Shown here in pieces: positions 1 through 8,264 of a stretch of DNA of 64,000 nt. The stretch spans positions 1 to 64,000 of the forward strand of contig JAZKBN010000028.1 of NCBI GenBank assembly GCA_040388605.1. Reading direction: 5' to 3'. Below the pieces are notes generated by a model. That model made no database searches and was not told the DNA's origin. It saw only the letters and a list, made by a program, of their open reading frames with translations. The stretch is from JAZKBN01 sp040388605 (lineage in GTDB: Bacteria > Bacteroidota > Bacteroidia > Cytophagales > Flexibacteraceae). The position numbers and the translations under genes are program-made. Each line of letters begins with the position of its first letter. The first letter of the stretch is position 1.

Positions 1-975
1 ACCTGCTGCACTGCCAAGCAATGTGCTGTCCATGTACAATGAAAACAAGCTGCCTTTTCGTGTAACAGCAATATATGTCCATTTTCTCAATGGGAATACC
101 GGTGTTATTCCTAATACATTTGCATTTCTTCCACCCAGGAATATTCTAAGCAGGTTCCCATAATTGCCATTTGCTTCAACTGAAATTCCAAAACCGGACG
201 AACCGGTATGCCCGTTATAAATAGGGACAGCACCCTGGAGGTTTGATTCTGAGTAAAGCCACAGACTCATTGTAAAATCAGTATTGCCTAAAATTGTTGG
301 GCCTGTTACATGCGCGTTGGTGTCTCCAAACTCAATTCCCCGATCATCCCAGCCGTTACGATCAGGCACATAGTTAATATTTTCAACATCATTAAATTCG
401 TAGCCACCATTTATAACATTGCGGGTATTGCTGTTCAGAAGAAACCATCCCAACAACCCATCCATCGTTTTTCGTACGTCAGTTACAGGTCTTGGATTGG
501 CTACAATAAGTACTTTTACAAACTCTTTAGATTTATGAGACAGACCTTCTTCCTGAATACTTAAATTATAACTGCCCTCGGGTAGATTGTCGGGAATAGT
601 AATATTTAATTCCGATGTTCGGGTTTTGCCTGTATGCCCAATTAAAATTTCATTATTGATTAATGAATCGCTTTTATAAATGACTACAGAAACTGCCGAA
701 TTATTTAATCCGGACCTTTTTGAGCTTTTATAGGAGATTTTATATGAATTTCCTTTACAGAAAATGGTACCCTCTGCAAGGTCCGGAAAAAGTGAATTGG
801 ATGACTTTATCGACGATTTTATTGCGGAATCCCAATATTTTGATAAAAAGCTATGCCTGATTTTAACATGATTACCTTTTTCGCCATATAGTGTTAAGCA
901 ATATACGTTTGCCACAAATAAGAAAATAAGCAGATTAATAATGGGCCTGCTGAAAGTAATTTTAGAAATATACAT
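1..975 (-). CDS. Secreted LamG/concanavalin-like domain protein, C-terminus beyond left edge
   Basis: Reading the minus strand from an ATG at 975 gives 325 open codons that run off the left end, so the C-terminal part is missing. The N-terminus has a hydrophobic signal segment (about residues 9-25) ending near a Cys (VANVYC). Residues about 90-165 resemble a beta-sandwich with phrases such as ITIPDNLPEGSYNL. Residues about 200-325 show the pattern of a LamG/concanavalin A-like lectin-glucanase fold, including DFTMSLWLYS, RKWTYIAVTRKG and LYMDSTLLG, typical of extracellular carbohydrate-binding or adhesive modules. An in-frame stop lies just upstream, so the start is well bounded. It is probably surface or secreted, possibly T9SS cargo, but the sorting tail would lie outside the window. 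The exact ligand cannot be told. Confidence 0.75.
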   Translation of the reverse strand, partial: MYISKITFSRPIINLLIFLFVANVYCLTLYGEKGNHVKIRHSFLSKYWDSAIKSSIKSSNSLFPDLAEGTIFCKGNSYKISYKSSKRSGLNNSAVSVVIYKSDSLINNEILIGHTGKTRTSELNITIPDNLPEGSYNLSIQEEGLSHKSKEFVKVLIVANPRPVTDVRKTMDGLLGWFLLNSNTRNVINGGYEFNDVENINYVPDRNGWDDRGIEFGDTNAHVTGPTILGNTDFTMSLWLYSESNLQGAVPIYNGHTGSSGFGISVEANGNYGNLLRIFLGGRNANVLGITPVFPLRKWTYIAVTRKGSLFSLYMDSTLLGSAAG

Positions 976-1034
976 AAGGTAAAATAATTAAATTATAAGA
1001 AGAGTAACGAAGGTATGAAAAAGAATGGAACAGG

Positions 1035-1925
1035 CTACCTGTAAATCCATTCCTTTCTAAAGTCTGATATAGCTTTTTGGGCCAAATGGTGATATTTATC
1101 TGTTACTGCTAATACATCGGTATAGTAAAACGTTCTGGTGGTATTGCTTGTTTTCATAGTAAAAAGATATCTATTAATATTTTCAAGCGTGTTAAAATCA
1201 GATTCCTCAGCTATCAGGTTCCCAAAATTATCGAAAATATAAAGGTACTTATAGCCTTTCGCCTTTAAAATTTCATACATTTCAAGATATCCATTAAACT
1301 GAAAGTCTTCAGAAATTTCGTTTTCCCAGAATAATACCGGTTCCGACTCAGTTAAAATTTGTTTAGCAGAGCGAATAACATCAAAATCGAAGCCATCGGT
1401 GTCAACCTTAAGCATAATTACATTTGTATTATCAGCTATCAGCTTATCAAGTGAAACATGTGTTTCACTTGTAGGATTTTCGGCAATTTTTATACTCGCG
1501 GTACTTTCGGTATTATGGTCTAAAGTACCTGAAATTGAACCTGAACCGGCAAGACTTTTTATGGTTTTTATGCGGGCACGATCGACTGCATTAAGCTTAC
1601 CAAGATTAGTTTCCAGATATTTGAAGAAAACATCGGATGGTTCAATGCAAATAATCGGGTTGCTGCATTCCTGAAGCATAGCAATGGCGGTATCGCCAAT
1701 ATTAGCGCCAACGTCAATAATTACTTTAGTCGGGGAATCAACATTTTTGGCCAAAACCGGTAAAAACCGGTCATACAATTTAAAATTAACCTGGTGTCCA
1801 GGCAATGAAAAATTATCAGGAATATCGATATTATATCTTCCTATTTTATAATTTTTTAATTTGGGGCTAGTTAAGCTAAGTATTGCCTTCTCAAAAATCG
1901 GGGGAATAAAATCTTTAAATTTCAT
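1035..1925 (-). CDS. FkbM family methyltransferase
   Basis: The 296-residue protein has a class I SAM-dependent methyltransferase core. The glycine-rich motif I, VIIDVGANIGDTA (about residues 88-100), is followed by an acidic strand end, ICIEPSD, and later by MLKVDTDGFDFDVI, which is the FkbM-family signature. FkbM-type enzymes O-methylate sugars or polyketides; in Bacteroidota they usually sit with polysaccharide genes, but none is adjacent here, so the substrate is unknown. No signal peptide is visible, so it is likely cytoplasmic. It lies 59 nt upstream of the LamG gene on the same strand and the two may be co-transcribed. About 480 bp of AT-rich non-coding DNA (1926-2407) separates it from the next, divergent gene. 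Confidence 0.85.
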   Translation of the reverse strand: MKFKDFIPPIFEKAILSLTSPKLKNYKIGRYNIDIPDNFSLPGHQVNFKLYDRFLPVLAKNVDSPTKVIIDVGANIGDTAIAMLQECSNPIICIEPSDVFFKYLETNLGKLNAVDRARIKTIKSLAGSGSISGTLDHNTESTASIKIAENPTSETHVSLDKLIADNTNVIMLKVDTDGFDFDVIRSAKQILTESEPVLFWENEISEDFQFNGYLEMYEILKAKGYKYLYIFDNFGNLIAEESDFNTLENINRYLFTMKTSNTTRTFYYTDVLAVTDKYHHLAQKAISDFRKEWIYR

Positions 1926-2315
1926 CTGCTGAATATAATGTATGTGGCTGGATGCTAAATAGATAAATTTGAAAACGGTTAATTATTCGTTTTACCTATA
2001 GCCACTAGGATTTTAAATTGAACGCAAGTTAATGGAATTGCCTAAAGAATCAGAATTCGAATTATTGGATAATTGTTAGTAATAGCTTCGTAAAGAAACA
2101 AATGCCATTTCTATATCATAAAGTCAATTAAACATGATATAAAAAGATTAGCACCAACACTTTAATATAATTTTACCGACATTAAATAAAACTTATTTTT
2201 AATCTGTGTTTTTACTAATGAATAGCCGATTTAAAGTTCCAATATTAAATATAACCATTATTTCGCTGCGTTTGCCTGATATCCATAATTACTCCCTCTT
2301 TCCGCTTTTTGGTAG

Positions 2316-2323
2316 TAACTTTG
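2316..2323 (+). promoter_or_regulatory. Candidate -7 element TAACTTTG upstream of cytochrome-like gene
   Basis: The octamer matches the Bacteroidota primary-sigma -7 consensus TAnnTTTG exactly. No TTG -33 element is found at the expected 17-23 nt distance, so support is partial. It would give a leader of about 80 nt for the lipoprotein gene starting at 2408. The rest of the 1926-2407 interval shows only AT-rich sequence. Confidence 0.4.
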
Positions 2324-2407
2324 CACTAGAGCTTTATTGAGCCTATTTCTACCTGCGCATAGAGCCCTGAAAACCCAGAATCCCTTGGCATCTAAAATTA
2401 TACTGCA

Positions 2408-2872
2408 ATGAAAAATAATAACACATCATTATCCAAGCAGGTACTGATGGCTGCCCTTGCCATAACAATCACATTTATAGGCTTTTTCGGTTGCACTAAA
2501 GACGATTCTGCTTCACCGACTAACAACGGTAAAGATACCACAACAGTAAAAGGCTACGCAGCCCTTAATTCTGCGCCTGATACTGTTACCTTTGCAAAAC
2601 ACATACAGCCATTATTAACGGCCAATTGTGCATTGTCCGGCTGCCATGCCGGGGCAAGCCCGCAAAACGGACTTACGCTTGAGGCCGGCAAATCTTACGC
2701 TTCTTTAAAAGGTAAGAGCCTGATTGAAACACCTACAGATGCACAAAACACGGGCTTATTTATAAAATTAACCTACCCCACTGCGGCGGTTATGCCACCC
2801 ACAGGCAAGCTTTCGCAAGATAAGCTGAACAGGTTTTACCAATGGCTCCAAAAAGGGGCAAAAAACAACTGA
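2408..2872 (+). CDS. Cytochrome c-like lipoprotein with C-x4-C-H haem motif
   Basis: The 154-residue protein begins with a lipoprotein signal (hydrophobic residues 12-27, lipobox FFGC with Cys29), so it is probably an outer-membrane or periplasmic lipoprotein. Residues 62-80 contain FAKHIQPLLTANC followed by C-x4-C-H (Cys74, Cys79, His80), a spacing seen in many Bacteroidota and planctomycete cytochrome-like domains instead of C-x2-C-H. A later VMPPTGK (Met129) could be the distal Met ligand, followed by an aromatic C-terminal helix. The role is presumably periplasmic electron transfer or haem binding; the partner is unknown and no redox gene is adjacent. The gene stands alone, with carA starting 110 bp downstream. 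Confidence 0.7.
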   Translation: MKNNNTSLSKQVLMAALAITITFIGFFGCTKDDSASPTNNGKDTTTVKGYAALNSAPDTVTFAKHIQPLLTANCALSGCHAGASPQNGLTLEAGKSYASLKGKSLIETPTDAQNTGLFIKLTYPTAAVMPPTGKLSQDKLNRFYQWLQKGAKNN

Positions 2873-2902
2873 GCCTGTTTACTACTATATAATTAACAGG
2901 CT
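2872..2902 (+). terminator. Weak hairpin after cytochrome-like gene
   Basis: An 8-bp perfect inverted repeat (AGCCTGTT / AACAGGCT, 15-nt loop) begins right at the stop codon of the upstream gene. No U-tract follows, so it may be only an RNA 3'-end stem rather than a factor-independent terminator. Confidence 0.35.
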
Positions 2903-2982
2903 ATTAACACTTTAATAAATTAAGCACCTTCCGGACCTTAAACCACATAACCCGCTTTAAACAGCAAAACAAAGAAAAATAA

Positions 2983-4077
2983 ATGATCCCAGCCTGGCTA
3001 TATTTGGAAGACGGCTCCCTGTTCTCCGGCAAAGCATTTGGAAAACACGGTACTGCCGGCGGCGAAATTTGCTTCAATACCGGCATGAGCGGTTACCAGG
3101 AAATTTATTCCGACCCATCATACTTCGGCCAAATTATAATAAATACTACTGCACACATCGGTAACTACGGCACAATTAGCGCCGAGCAGGAAAGCGCCGG
3201 TGTTAAGGTAAGCGGTGTGGTTTGCGGCAGCTTTGCTACGTTATATAGCAGGCTGCAATCAGACCTGAGCCTGCAGCAATACCTGGCTAACAATGGTATT
3301 CCCGGAATTAGCGACATCGATACAAGGAAGCTGGTGCGACACATCCGTAAGGCAGGTGCCATGCGCGCTGTTATAAGTACCGAAAGCGGCGATAAAGTAT
3401 TTTTGGAACGTGCGCTGCAGGATGTACCTCTCATGCTCAATCTTGAGCTCAGCAGCGTGGTAAGCACCAAAGATATTTACCATGTGGGCAACCCCGATGC
3501 CAAACTGAAAGTTGCTGTACTGGACCTTGGGATTAAGAACAGCATCCTGAATAACCTGGCAAAAAGAGATGCTTACTGCACTGTTTTCCCCGCTAAAACA
3601 AGCTTTGCTGAAATGCAAAAGTCTAGCCCTGATGGCTACTTTATAAGCAACGGCCCCGGCGACCCTGCCGGTATGAATTACGCCATTGAAACAGTATCAA
3701 AGGTTTTGGAAGCTCAAAAACCGCTTTTCGGAATTTGCTTGGGGCACCAGCTGCTTGCACAGGCCTGCGGTATTGATACCTACAAAATGCACCATGGCCA
3801 CCGCGGACTCAATCACCCGGTTAAAAACCTGGTTACCGGTCGCACCGAGATTACCTCGCAAAACCATGGATTCAATGTGCAGGACAGCCAATTAGTTGAC
3901 CACAAAGAGGTTGAAATCACCCATATTAACCTGAACGATAATACCGTTGAAGGACTGAGGCTGAAAAACGGTCGCGCATTCAGTGTTCAATACCACCCTG
4001 AATCATCGCCCGGGCCACACGACAGCACTTACCTTTTTGACGACTTCCTGCAAATGGCTGAAAAACAGGTAGTTTAA
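2983..4077 (+). CDS. carA: Carbamoyl-phosphate synthase small (glutaminase) subunit
   Basis: This 364-residue protein hydrolyses glutamine and passes ammonia to the large subunit CarB to make carbamoyl phosphate for pyrimidine and arginine synthesis in the cytoplasm. The N-terminal CPSase small-chain domain starts AWLYLEDGSLFSGKAFG and includes GEICFNTGMSGYQEI. The C-terminal class I amidotransferase has the oxyanion strand SNGPGDP, the nucleophile elbow FGICLGHQ (Cys252) and the His-Glu pair in YHPE (His338, Glu340), so the triad is complete. Length is normal for the family. carB is not in the window, so the subunits are encoded apart. The ATG at 2983 directly precedes the conserved N-terminus. 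Confidence 0.97.
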   Translation: MIPAWLYLEDGSLFSGKAFGKHGTAGGEICFNTGMSGYQEIYSDPSYFGQIIINTTAHIGNYGTISAEQESAGVKVSGVVCGSFATLYSRLQSDLSLQQYLANNGIPGISDIDTRKLVRHIRKAGAMRAVISTESGDKVFLERALQDVPLMLNLELSSVVSTKDIYHVGNPDAKLKVAVLDLGIKNSILNNLAKRDAYCTVFPAKTSFAEMQKSSPDGYFISNGPGDPAGMNYAIETVSKVLEAQKPLFGICLGHQLLAQACGIDTYKMHHGHRGLNHPVKNLVTGRTEITSQNHGFNVQDSQLVDHKEVEITHINLNDNTVEGLRLKNGRAFSVQYHPESSPGPHDSTYLFDDFLQMAEKQVV

Positions 4078-4104
4078 AAAAATAGTAAGTTTATATGAAA
4101 ATAT

Positions 4105-4150
4105 AAAACAGCCCCCTGTTAACAAATATTGTCGACAGGGGGCTGTTTTT
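4105..4150. terminator. Strong bidirectional terminator between carA and lysS
   Basis: A perfect 12-bp stem (ACAGCCCCCTGT at 4108-4119, ACAGGGGGCTGT at 4135-4146, 15-nt loop) is flanked by A-rich DNA on the left and a T tract on the right. It lies between the convergent 3' ends of carA and lysS and can serve both. Confidence 0.9.
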
Positions 4151-4170
4151 TGGCTGTAAATTAAAATTTC

Positions 4171-5898
4171 TTATGCCAGCCAGGCTTTTACCTCTTCGGC
4201 AGTAGGCATTTTGGCATCAAGCTTAAGCTTTTTTCGTGCACCTCCCAAATCATTGAAAAGCTTGCCGGGAGCGGCAGCCTTAAATGCTTCCAGCGTGGGG
4301 AAATTCATGGCAGAAAGCGCAGGAATCCATTCTGCCGGAACACCGGCACCAAGGAATTGCTCCGGGGTAGGCGCCTGGCTCACTTTTTCAGGCTTCATTT
4401 GCGGGAAGAACAAAACATCCTGTATGCTGGGCGAATTGGTCATGATCATACTCAGGCGATCTATTCCAATACCAAGGCCGGCGGCAGGCGGCATACCGTA
4501 TTCAAGGGCACGCAGAAAATCTTCATCCAAAACCATGGCCTCTGTATCTCCGCGCTTGCCGAGTTCAAGCTGTTCCTCGAATCTGCGACGCTGGTCAATG
4601 GGGTCGTTTAGCTCGCTGAATGCATTGCATATCTCTTTGCCATTACAAATGGCCTCGAACCGCTCAACAAGACCGGGCTTGCTGCGATGCCTTTTGGCTA
4701 AAGGCGACATTTCAACCGGGTATTCGGTAATAAAGGTTGGCTGAATAAGCTTGCCTTCGCAGGTTTCCCCGAAAATTTCATCAATAAGCTTGCCTTTGCC
4801 CATGCTTTCATCAACATCTATTCCTAAAGACCTGGCGGTATCGGCTAATGCACTTTCATCCATATCGGTAATATCAATACCGGTATAGTGTTGAATGGCT
4901 TCGAACATGGTGAAGCGTTTCCAGGGGCGTTGGAAATTAATGAGGTGTTCACCAACGGTTACCTCAGTGGTTCCATACAGGTCAAGGGCTATGCGTTCAA
5001 CCATTTCCTCAACCATATTCATCATCCAGTCATAATCTTTATAGGCAACATAAAGCTCCATCTGGGTGAACTCAGGGTTGTGGAAACGGCTCATGCCCTC
5101 GTTCCTGAAATCTTTGGCGAATTCGTACACGCCATCGAAACCACCTACAAGCAGGCGTTTCAGGTACAGCTCATTTGCAATACGCAGATATAATGTCATA
5201 TCTAATGTATTGTGATGCGTTTTGAAAGGACGTGCAGAAGCCCCGCCATATAAAGGCTGCAAAATGGGCGTCTCAACTTCAAGGTATCCTTTGGCGTTCA
5301 GGAAATTACGCATGCTGCTCGTAATCATAGTTCTTTTCCTGAAAGTATCACGAACCTTAGGATTAACTATGAGATCTACATAGCGCTGACGATAACGAAG
5401 CTCAGGATCTGTAAATGCATCATGGGTATGCGATACCCCTTCGGCATCGGTGCTCTCTTTTACTATGGGCAGCGGCTTTAGTGATTTAGTAAGCAGTGTA
5501 AATTCCTTTACATGCAACGAAATTTCGCCGGTCTGGGTAGTAAAAATGAAACCTTTAACGCCTATTATGTCCCCAATGTCAAGCAGCTTTTTGAAAACGG
5601 TGTTATATAGGGTCTTGTCTTCATCAGGGCAAAGGTCATCGCGACGGAAATACAGCTGTAAACGACCTGTACTGTCCTGCAATTCAGCAAAGGAAGCATT
5701 ACCCATTATACGGCGCGTCATTATACGGCCGGCAATACTTACATCTTGGTATTCGTCTCTCTTACTTTCGGAATTCGCGGCAATATCGGCTGCATTTGCG
5801 TTAACCGGGAACAATGCGGCCGGGTATGGCTCAATTCCGAGACTGATGAGCTGTTCGCGTTCTTCGCGGCGACGCAGCTCCTGCTCGCTTAGTTGCAT
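4171..5898 (-). CDS. lysS: Lysyl-tRNA synthetase, class II
   Basis: The 575-residue enzyme charges tRNA-Lys in the cytoplasm. Residues about 55-155 form the OB-fold anticodon domain (VSIAGRIMTRRIMGNASFAEL). The catalytic core follows, with motif 1 around RKRTMITSSMRNFLNAKGYLE, motif 2 FRNEGMSRFHNPEFTQME and motif 3 GLGIGIDRLSMIMTNS, plus FFPQMKPE at the end of the usual bacterial enzyme. About 65 further residues form a C-terminal tail containing GVPAEWIPALSAMNFPTLE and ending in EEVKAWLA; such an extension is common in Bacteroidota LysS. The ATG at 5898 fits the conserved MQLSEQELRRREE start. It is transcribed divergently from the kinase array. Confidence 0.97.
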   Translation of the reverse strand: MQLSEQELRRREEREQLISLGIEPYPAALFPVNANAADIAANSESKRDEYQDVSIAGRIMTRRIMGNASFAELQDSTGRLQLYFRRDDLCPDEDKTLYNTVFKKLLDIGDIIGVKGFIFTTQTGEISLHVKEFTLLTKSLKPLPIVKESTDAEGVSHTHDAFTDPELRYRQRYVDLIVNPKVRDTFRKRTMITSSMRNFLNAKGYLEVETPILQPLYGGASARPFKTHHNTLDMTLYLRIANELYLKRLLVGGFDGVYEFAKDFRNEGMSRFHNPEFTQMELYVAYKDYDWMMNMVEEMVERIALDLYGTTEVTVGEHLINFQRPWKRFTMFEAIQHYTGIDITDMDESALADTARSLGIDVDESMGKGKLIDEIFGETCEGKLIQPTFITEYPVEMSPLAKRHRSKPGLVERFEAICNGKEICNAFSELNDPIDQRRRFEEQLELGKRGDTEAMVLDEDFLRALEYGMPPAAGLGIGIDRLSMIMTNSPSIQDVLFFPQMKPEKVSQAPTPEQFLGAGVPAEWIPALSAMNFPTLEAFKAAAPGKLFNDLGGARKKLKLDAKMPTAEEVKAWLA

Positions 5899-6102
5899 GG
5901 GCAGATTTGGGGTTTTCTTAATACGAAGCGCGAAATTAGGGCAATAATAACGATTAAGGAAATTGAGTTTAAATGCTGTGGCTTTAAAGAATCTCCTTCT
6001 GAAAAATGCAGGCTATGAATTCAGATAATAATATGCACGCTGTACAATATATTTCCACCTAAACCATATAGCATTCAGCAGTTTCCGGATATGGCTGACT
6101 AA

Positions 6103-6133
6103 TTGGTAGCTCAATAACAAATAACTATCTTTG
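6103..6133 (+). promoter_or_regulatory. Complete Bacteroidota promoter for the kinase array
   Basis: TTG at 6103-6105, 20 nt, then TATCTTTG at 6126-6133 match the TTG / TAnnTTTG consensus. The start codon of the first kinase (6139) lies only 5 nt after the -7 element, so the predicted transcription start falls at or next to the ATG and the mRNA should be leaderless. No later in-frame Met precedes the lipobox. Confidence 0.75.
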
Positions 6134-6138
6134 TTGCT

Positions 6139-8202
6139 ATGCAATTTGCAGAAAACATATTAAAATGGCGCGACAAAATATTATTATTCATTGTCGTTTC
6201 CTTGATTTCTGCCTGTTCAAAAGCGCCGGTCAAGGAAATTGATCATGCGCAGCATTTTTCAGAGGTAATTTCAAAAGCAAATGCCTTGATTGAAGCAGGT
6301 CTGTACAGCCGTTCAATCACTTATCTCGATTCGGCTTACAAACATTTTAATAACCCAGGGCCGGGAGATCTTTTTCAACGATTTAATTTCAGGGCCAATT
6401 ATTTCAGGCAGCGCCTGCGAAATTACGACATGGCTATGGCCCAGGCCGACAGTATATTGTTGGTTATAAATGAAAGCAATATAAAAGATGAAAGGTACGC
6501 ATCGCAAACGGCCAGGGCATGGCTGTATAAGGGCGATATTTTTCTCGATCAAAAAAAATTCGCCGAAGCTTTTCGCTGCTTCAGCAACTGCCTGCAGGCA
6601 GGCCGCGACCAGGATAATTTTTCGGTATTGAATGAATACAGCAACAGGCTTGCCATGATTTGCTATCGCCAGGGCAAATACGAAAAAGCCATTGAGTATT
6701 TCCGTGATCAAATTGCAGTGTTAGCGGGTAAGCCTGACGATGATTTTTATGCTTTCAGTCAAAGGCAGGCCACTTATGACAATTTGGGCCTTTCGTATTT
6801 CCACCTCGGAATGCCCGACAGCGCAGAAGCATGCTACCGTAAAGCCATGCAAATTGTGCGCAACCAGGGAAAGTACTTCCCTGATAAAACGGTTTACCTT
6901 CAAAATGCCCGTGGCGTAATTATGGGTAATATGGCCGATGTATTAGTTGGACGAGGCTTGCATTATGAGGCCTCTGAATTACTGCGCAAAGGAATCAGGT
7001 GTAATATGCCCATTACTTATTACAACCAGGATGCTCAAATGTCGATGCTTAAACTGGCCGACATTTACCTTAAAACAGATCAAAGCAATAAAGCCGGTGC
7101 AGTGCTTGAAGAACTTGTAAACTCGCTGGATTCTTTACCGAACCCTGCTGCTCAAACCCGGCTGCATAAGCTAAGCTGGAAGTATTTTGAGAAAATTGGC
7201 GACACAAAAAACGCTTACCTGCATTTGCAGGAATATATGAGCGCACAGGATAGCACTGCTTTAGATAACCGGGAAATTGCAAGCCTTGATTTCAGTCGTG
7301 AGCTCCTGAATATGGAGCAGGAAGATGAGCTGAAAGAGCTCAAAAAGGAAAAGCAAAGAATTGTACTTTGGTTGGGGGCAGCGGGAATTGGTATTTTAAT
7401 GACACTGGCTATTATCTGGCTCGTTTGGCGAGACAGGAACAGGAAAAAGAAAAACGTAAAAGAGCTTACCCGTCTGAACAGCAGCCTTGAAGTAACACTG
7501 GGCGTATTAGAACAGGCGCAGGCCGATAATAAACGAATTCTTAGGATTGTAGCGCACGATCTGCGAAGCCCTGTAGCCAGCATGATTGCAGCAGCAGGCA
7601 TGCTGCATAATGAAGCCGGCCCCAATGAAGACCAGGTTTTGACCGAGCTCATTATGAAATCGGGTAATATATCAATGGAGCTGATTTCAGACCTGCTGCA
7701 TGTGCATACCCGCAGGCAGGATTTGAAGCTGGAAAGCATAGACCTCACCGAGGTACTGCGCTACTGCATTGATATGAATAAATTCAAGGCTGTGGAGAAA
7801 AAGCAGGAAATTACATTCCAGCCCATTCCTGCAGTAATTCGTGCCGACAGGGAGAATATCTGGCGCCTTTTCAGCAACCTGATTGGCAACGCCATTAAAT
7901 TCAGCGACGAGAAAACAGAGATTATAGTTCGCATGATGGAGCAACCCGACCTGATTATAGTAGAGGTGGAAGACCACGGCATTGGTATTCCTGAAGAATT
8001 TCAGGACAGGATCTTTGAAATGTACCCTGATTCAAGGCGTGCAGGAACTTCAGGAGAAGAAACTTTTGGTCTGGGGCTAAGTATTTGCAGGCAGATTGCC
8101 GAGGCGCACGACGGTAAAATTTGGTTCCGCAGCGAAGCCGGAAAGGGTACAGTTTTTATTGTGGAACTACCGGCAGAACCAACTTCAGATTCTCTTGCAT
8201 AA
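6139..8202 (+). CDS. TPR-containing lipoprotein-like sensor histidine kinase (array copy 1)
   Basis: This 687-residue protein starts with a hydrophobic signal segment and lipobox (LISAC, Cys29). Residues about 40-390 are helical with TPR-like repeats (for example AWLYKGDIFLDQKKFAEAF and NLGLSYFHLGMPDSAE), expected in the periplasm. A transmembrane helix lies near residues 412-432, followed by a short coiled coil. The HisKA dimerisation helix carries the phosphoacceptor in VAHDLRSP (His473). The HATPase domain has the N box NLIGNAIKFS, G1 DHGIGIP and G2 FGLGLS. It therefore looks like an active kinase that reads a periplasmic or envelope signal. No response regulator is encoded nearby. The next paralogue starts 62 nt downstream and is probably co-transcribed. 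Confidence 0.9.
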   Translation: MQFAENILKWRDKILLFIVVSLISACSKAPVKEIDHAQHFSEVISKANALIEAGLYSRSITYLDSAYKHFNNPGPGDLFQRFNFRANYFRQRLRNYDMAMAQADSILLVINESNIKDERYASQTARAWLYKGDIFLDQKKFAEAFRCFSNCLQAGRDQDNFSVLNEYSNRLAMICYRQGKYEKAIEYFRDQIAVLAGKPDDDFYAFSQRQATYDNLGLSYFHLGMPDSAEACYRKAMQIVRNQGKYFPDKTVYLQNARGVIMGNMADVLVGRGLHYEASELLRKGIRCNMPITYYNQDAQMSMLKLADIYLKTDQSNKAGAVLEELVNSLDSLPNPAAQTRLHKLSWKYFEKIGDTKNAYLHLQEYMSAQDSTALDNREIASLDFSRELLNMEQEDELKELKKEKQRIVLWLGAAGIGILMTLAIIWLVWRDRNRKKKNVKELTRLNSSLEVTLGVLEQAQADNKRILRIVAHDLRSPVASMIAAAGMLHNEAGPNEDQVLTELIMKSGNISMELISDLLHVHTRRQDLKLESIDLTEVLRYCIDMNKFKAVEKKQEITFQPIPAVIRADRENIWRLFSNLIGNAIKFSDEKTEIIVRMMEQPDLIIVEVEDHGIGIPEEFQDRIFEMYPDSRRAGTSGEETFGLGLSICRQIAEAHDGKIWFRSEAGKGTVFIVELPAEPTSDSLA

Positions 8203-8264
8203 AAGAATTGCTGCAATTCAGGATTGTTTTGCTTAATTTGTTGATTCCTGAATGTAGGTTATTA

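Noticed and set aside
8121..8264. N-terminal extension of kinase copy 2 (frame opens at 8121)
   Set aside because: It overlaps the previous gene by 82 bp and would bury the lipoprotein signal; the ATG at 8265 gives a length equal to the paralogues.
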